In this document: in pieces, positions 60,813-64,000 of the stretch
How the letters are laid out: every line of letters begins with the position of its first letter
Numbering within the stretch: position 1 is the first letter of the stretch
NCBI GenBank assembly: GCA_040403095.1
Contig: JBBALI010000017.1
Span: forward strand, 1 to 64,000
Source: JAQVCM01 sp040403095
GTDB taxonomy: Bacteria; Bacteroidota; Bacteroidia; Flavobacteriales_D; Crocinitomicaceae
DNA: 64,000 bases
Direction of reading: 5' to 3'
Notes under the pieces: model-generated
What the model was told of the DNA's origin: nothing
The model's database searches: none
The model's input: only the letters and a program-made list of their open reading frames with translations
Position numbers and translations under genes: made by a program

Positions 60813-61864
60813 GATTGAAAAGCAATTGAACTTACTCTTTTTGTATCGATTTTATCAATGATTTCTTCTCTAATGAAAGATTGAGCTCTTTGGTCTTCAA
60901 AAACTTCTTTTAAATTTCTGATTTTTCCACAGGGAACAAAATGTTCAAGCATCCAAGTTAAAACAATTTTTGATGGAAATGATTTTAATTGATTTTGAAG
61001 TATTTCGAACAATTTTTTTCTATGAATCACACGATTTTGATTAGAACTAAATTGTTCTTCTTCAGGTAATTTTTCTAGACCTAAAAAATGACAAAGTTTG
61101 ATAAAATGTGTATCACTCCCAATGGCAAAAGTTATTTGTTGATTATCTGCAGTTGTAAAAATTTCTCCGTAAGGGGCAATTGTAGGATGTAGACTTCCCA
61201 TTCGCTGTGGAATGGTGTTTTCCATCAAAAAACCAGAAGCCTGATTTACTAAACTACAAACTGCTGTATCATAAAGAGATACATGAATAATGCTACCTAA
61301 ATTAGTTTCAGTTCTATTGAGTAACGCAATTAAAATTCCTTCTTTTAATTGGTGTGCAGCCAAAACATCAATAAGTGCCAATGGCATTTTAATTGGACCA
61401 CTTTCAGGAGTACCATTCATGGACATGAAACCACTTTCCGCTTGAAGAATTAAATCGTAAGCAACTCTATCTGAATCAACTCCAAAGCCTGAGATTTTAC
61501 CATGAATTAATTGGGGATTTATTTTTTTTAGAGCTTCATCCGTAATTCTAAATTTTAAATCATCTCCCTTTTTGAAATTGGTAATTAGTACATCAGCATC
61601 TTTAATCAATTCAATGAAATTTGAATGGTCAGCATCATTTTTAAGGTCCAATGATTTGTATTTTTTTCCATAATTGATACTTGAAAAATAGGCTGAAATA
61701 GAATTTCCTCTATTTTCACTGGCTAATTTCCAAGTTCTTGTGACATCAGGAAAATTTGGATTTTCAATTTTTAGAACTTCAGCACCTAATTCGGCAAAAA
61801 ACATTCCTACTGATGGACCTGCAAGGACGGTGGAAGCATCAATTATTTTGAGTTTTGAAATCAT
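60806..61864 (-). CDS. CaiB/BaiF family (class III) CoA-transferase
   Basis: A 352-aa enzyme that moves CoA between carboxylic acids. N-terminal motif IDASTVLAGPSVGMFFAELGAEVLKIENP (about 8-36) is the CoA-binding start of the family, SINYGKKYKSLDLKND is the 'N..K..i.LDl' block (about 62-77), and LILQAESGFMSMNGTPESGPIKMP (about 138-161) includes the 'Q..sG.m..tG' motif. The catalytic Asp is expected in ALIDVLAAHQ (about 163-172). Substrate unknown. It starts 30 bases after the SpoIIE phosphatase gene and overlaps the GNAT gene. Confidence 0.85.
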   Translation of the reverse strand: MISKLKIIDASTVLAGPSVGMFFAELGAEVLKIENPNFPDVTRTWKLASENRGNSISAYFSSINYGKKYKSLDLKNDADHSNFIELIKDADVLITNFKKGDDLKFRITDEALKKINPQLIHGKISGFGVDSDRVAYDLILQAESGFMSMNGTPESGPIKMPLALIDVLAAHQLKEGILIALLNRTETNLGSIIHVSLYDTAVCSLVNQASGFLMENTIPQRMGSLHPTIAPYGEIFTTADNQQITFAIGSDTHFIKLCHFLGLEKLPEEEQFSSNQNRVIHRKKLFEILQNQLKSFPSKIVLTWMLEHFVPCGKIRNLKEVFEDQRAQSFIREEIIDKIDTKRVSSIAFQSW

Positions 61865-61893
61865 TGTAATAAAAACTTATGAAGGTCAATAAT

Positions 61894-63663
61894 TTATAAT
61901 TTTAGACCAGCGACACAAATATCGTCTAATTGTTCAAGATCACCTTTCCACGAATTGAATTCGTCAAAGATCAATTTTGATTGTTCATCACAGCTTTCTT
62001 TGATGTTTTTTTGAATAGTTTCAACAATTTTATTTCTTTTGATTTTCTTTCCACTTTCACCACCGAATTGGTCAAAAATTCCATCGGTAAAAAGATAGAG
62101 CATCGAATTTTTAGGTAAAACAATCTCAAACTGTTCGTGTTTCAGTTTAGTTTCAGAAAAACAGATTGACTGCTTTGTTGCTTTGATTTTATTGAGTTTG
62201 AAATCTTCCGCTGGCGAACCGTAATAAAGAGAAATGTTGGCTCCGGAGTATTTAACTAAAAATGAACCATCTTGATTTTTTTTGACTGAAATTAAACCAA
62301 TTTCCATTCCATCTTTGATTGTATTGAGTTCCTTTTTAAAGTGATCGTTGAAACTTTCATTTACCTTGTCAAGAATTTCTGCTGGTTCTCTTAATTCAAA
62401 CTTTTCTACCACTCGTTTCAAAATTTTGTACGAAATAATACTCAAAAAAGCGCCAGGGATTCCGTGACCAGTGCAATCACAAACTGCAAATAGCAATTCT
62501 TCTGGTGTGTTCATACACCAATAAAAATCACCCGCTACAATGTCTTTTGGTCTGTAAAGTACAAATGAATCAGAGAAGAATGATTTATATTCAGATTCTT
62601 CAGGTAGTATGGTTTTTTGAATTCTTTCAGCATATCTAATACTATCTAGAATATCCTTGTTTTTAGATTCAATCTCTTCGGTCTTTTTTTCAATAAGTTG
62701 CTGTAAATTTAAATTCATAAATTCCATTTCTTCCTCAAAAAGATTTCTTTCATGAATTGAAAATCCGTATGAAATGAATTCCGAAATTTGAAACAAAAAT
62801 GAGACTTCCGAAGGTTCCCAGTTTCTGAAATTTTTCGTTTCTTCTTGGCATAAAACACCAATTACTTTCCCTTTATGAAAAATTGGAACATCTAGCAATG
62901 AAAAAATCTCATTGGGCAATAGGTAGGTATCTTTAAAACATGCTGTTGATTCATGATTTAATGCATCATTTGCAATAATATATGGCTCGTTCAAAAGGGA
63001 ATCAAAGTAGGTTGGATAATCAACTCTTTTCAACAAATTACTTTTGTTAATCGCAGACAAATCCTCAAAATCTAATTTGTCTTTCACTAAAATTTTATCG
63101 CAAAAAAGCAATTCTTCATCTTCATTTAAAATCCAAAAGCTTGATCTTGAAACATTCAAAGTTTCTGAAATTATTTTTACACAATAAGACGGTATTTCTG
63201 AAATTTTGCCTGTTTGAATAATTGGATTTCGTGAAAGTTTTAACAATGCATCTTTTAATTTTTGGTCTTTTATTTCTTTGTTTTTATCAGCTGTAATATC
63301 AACGTATACTCCTTGTAGTAGGTAGTGATCTATTTTATCTATAATTGATCCTGTTAACTGAAACCATTTAATTTCATTATTTGGCACAGTTAAATAACCT
63401 TCAACAATAACTTTCTCTTGATTAGCTAAACCTTTCAAAATTATTTTTTTGAAATGGTTTTTGTTCTCGACATCAATGGATTTTAAAAATAAATCCCAAT
63501 TATTCATTAATTCAACATCTGTAAAGCCGAAAAATTGATCGCAATTTTCTGAGATAAAAAGACATTCTTCAGTGAAATCTATGTTAATTTTAATTTTCAC
63601 CAATACACCAGGAAATGATTTATATAAATCATATAAATGTGATAATTTACTGGTTTTTTTCAT
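61894..63663 (-). CDS. PAS-GAF-SpoIIE protein serine phosphatase
   Basis: A 589-aa soluble signalling protein. A PAS domain covers about 20-125 (ENCDQFFGFTDVELM, VYVDITADKNKEI), a GAF domain about 145-300 (ISYCVKIISETLNVSRSSFWIL region, LLDVPIFHKGKVIGVLCQEETKNFRNW), a coiled coil about 305-360 (NLFEEEMEFMNLNLQQLIEKKTEEIE) and a PP2C-type SpoIIE domain about 370-589. Metal-binding aspartates are seen in GDFYW (about 378), CDCTGHGIPGAFLS (about 395), DGIFDQFGG (about 528) and DDICV at the end. It should dephosphorylate a STAS-type antagonist in response to an unknown signal. The STAS-like gene precedes it by 15 bases. Confidence 0.88.
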   Translation of the reverse strand: MKKTSKLSHLYDLYKSFPGVLVKIKINIDFTEECLFISENCDQFFGFTDVELMNNWDLFLKSIDVENKNHFKKIILKGLANQEKVIVEGYLTVPNNEIKWFQLTGSIIDKIDHYLLQGVYVDITADKNKEIKDQKLKDALLKLSRNPIIQTGKISEIPSYCVKIISETLNVSRSSFWILNEDEELLFCDKILVKDKLDFEDLSAINKSNLLKRVDYPTYFDSLLNEPYIIANDALNHESTACFKDTYLLPNEIFSLLDVPIFHKGKVIGVLCQEETKNFRNWEPSEVSFLFQISEFISYGFSIHERNLFEEEMEFMNLNLQQLIEKKTEEIESKNKDILDSIRYAERIQKTILPEESEYKSFFSDSFVLYRPKDIVAGDFYWCMNTPEELLFAVCDCTGHGIPGAFLSIISYKILKRVVEKFELREPAEILDKVNESFNDHFKKELNTIKDGMEIGLISVKKNQDGSFLVKYSGANISLYYGSPAEDFKLNKIKATKQSICFSETKLKHEQFEIVLPKNSMLYLFTDGIFDQFGGESGKKIKRNKIVETIQKNIKESCDEQSKLIFDEFNSWKGDLEQLDDICVAGLKL

Positions 63664-63678
63664 TTATGATATTTAGAA

Positions 63679-64000
63679 TTATTGCGCTATTAAAAGTACT
63701 TCTTTCATTGAGTAGACCCATGTTTTTGCACTTTCAATATCATTGAACATTTTTGATGGTATAATTGGTTTTTTAATTTTTAAGTAAAAATTCGTTAAAG
63801 ATTGAATATAAAGTGAATTGACAATAAAAGCATCAGCAAGTCTAAATTTATTTAATTCATTTTCAGCGTAATAATTTCTAGATTCCATTGTTGATTCAAC
63901 ATTGTTAGTTAAATCAATGATTGCGTAGTATTTTTGATGATTTGTGAAATTAACTGCATCTTCTAATATTTGTTTCATACTAGGTTTGTCAATTTTCAGA
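63679..64000 (-). CDS. STAS/SpoIIAA-like protein, truncated by the right edge
   Basis: The reading frame runs from stop 63679 up to an ATG at 63978, but it continues open beyond the ATG to the window edge (extra codons encode LKIDKPS), so the true start is probably outside. The visible 106 residues have the STAS-like pattern of Bacteroidota partner-switch proteins: ILEDAVNFTNHQKYYAIIDLTNNVESTMESRNYYAENELNKFRLADAFIVNSLYIQSLTNFYLKIKKPIIPSKMF and a C-terminal AKTWVYSM. Family call is from the strand-helix pattern and position. It lies 15 bases upstream of the SpoIIE phosphatase gene, its likely regulator; a SiaB-like kinase is 5 kb away. Confidence 0.6.
   Translation of the reverse strand, partial: LKIDKPSMKQILEDAVNFTNHQKYYAIIDLTNNVESTMESRNYYAENELNKFRLADAFIVNSLYIQSLTNFYLKIKKPIIPSKMFNDIESAKTWVYSMKEVLLIAQ

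Overview
The window looks like chromosomal DNA of a low-GC member of the Bacteroidota, most likely order Flavobacteriales; a Fluviicola/Crocinitomicaceae-like genome is my best guess, but that is inference. The evidence is the AT-rich base composition, Bacteroidota-type promoters (TTTG ~20 bp upstream of TAnnTTTG), absence of clear Shine-Dalgarno sites, six proteins with type IX secretion system (T9SS) C-terminal sorting domains (type A 'PNPT/PNPS' or type B CHU_C 'NRWG'), and lineage-typical families (DUF6702, SiaB-like DUF6272, DUF4190/DUF2752 membrane proteins, MenB of the menaquinone pathway). I see no rRNA, CRISPR array, transposase, integrase or phage gene, so this is ordinary chromosome with accessory surface-protein loci.

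Layout. 1-4.5 kb: the start of a lipoprotein gene running off the left edge, a 1331-aa secreted CotH/lamin-tail protein, and tRNA-Leu(GAG). 4.6-6.0 kb: an ECF sigma factor, small membrane anti-sigma candidate and Spy/CnrX-like sensor in one operon. 6.1-9.8 kb: ornithine aminotransferase and a run of five small membrane proteins. 9.8-10.2 kb: a 430-bp non-coding region of heptamer-based inverted repeats. 10.2-19.9 kb: ettA, a GT-C membrane glycosyltransferase, a barrel-like protein, VF530, a phosphodiester glycosidase-like lipoprotein with a lysozyme-like partner, a SIMPL-like protein, pepD and DUF3820. 20-35 kb: surface-protein island with two tandem ~1780-aa paralogues, a T9SS type A protein, a thioesterase and a divergent PKD/type B protein. 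35.3-38.9 kb: metallo-beta-lactamase-fold hydrolase, AlkB-type alkane hydroxylase and GMC oxidoreductase operon. 38.9-54 kb: housekeeping and regulation (menB, mscS, PaaI thioesterase, LytS/LytTR pair, cvfB, Usp, DEAD-box helicase, M1 peptidase, DUF6702, DUF1345, a flavoprotein disulfide-reductase homologue without its cysteines, YkgJ). 54-58 kb: a glycine-rich SprB-repeat T9SS protein. 58-64 kb: SiaB-like kinase, histone-deacetylase-family hydrolase, TspO, and a minus-strand operon of a STAS-like protein (cut by the right edge), SpoIIE phosphatase, CoA-transferase and GNAT acetyltransferase.

How the genes fit together. About a third of the window encodes very large exported proteins that would be delivered to the surface by T9SS machinery encoded elsewhere. 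A second theme is signalling: an ECF triad, a LytS/LytTR pair and the parts of a SiaB/SpoIIE/STAS-type partner-switching system. The most unusual signals are the heptamer repeat element at 9.8-10.2 kb, the disulfide-less lipoamide-dehydrogenase homologue, the cysteine cluster inserted in ornithine aminotransferase, the DEYD-box helicase, the split partner-switching locus and the compact alkane-oxidation operon. Start codons were read from the bases: several genes begin at GTG or TTG, and several promoters sit so close to the start that the mRNA would be nearly leaderless.
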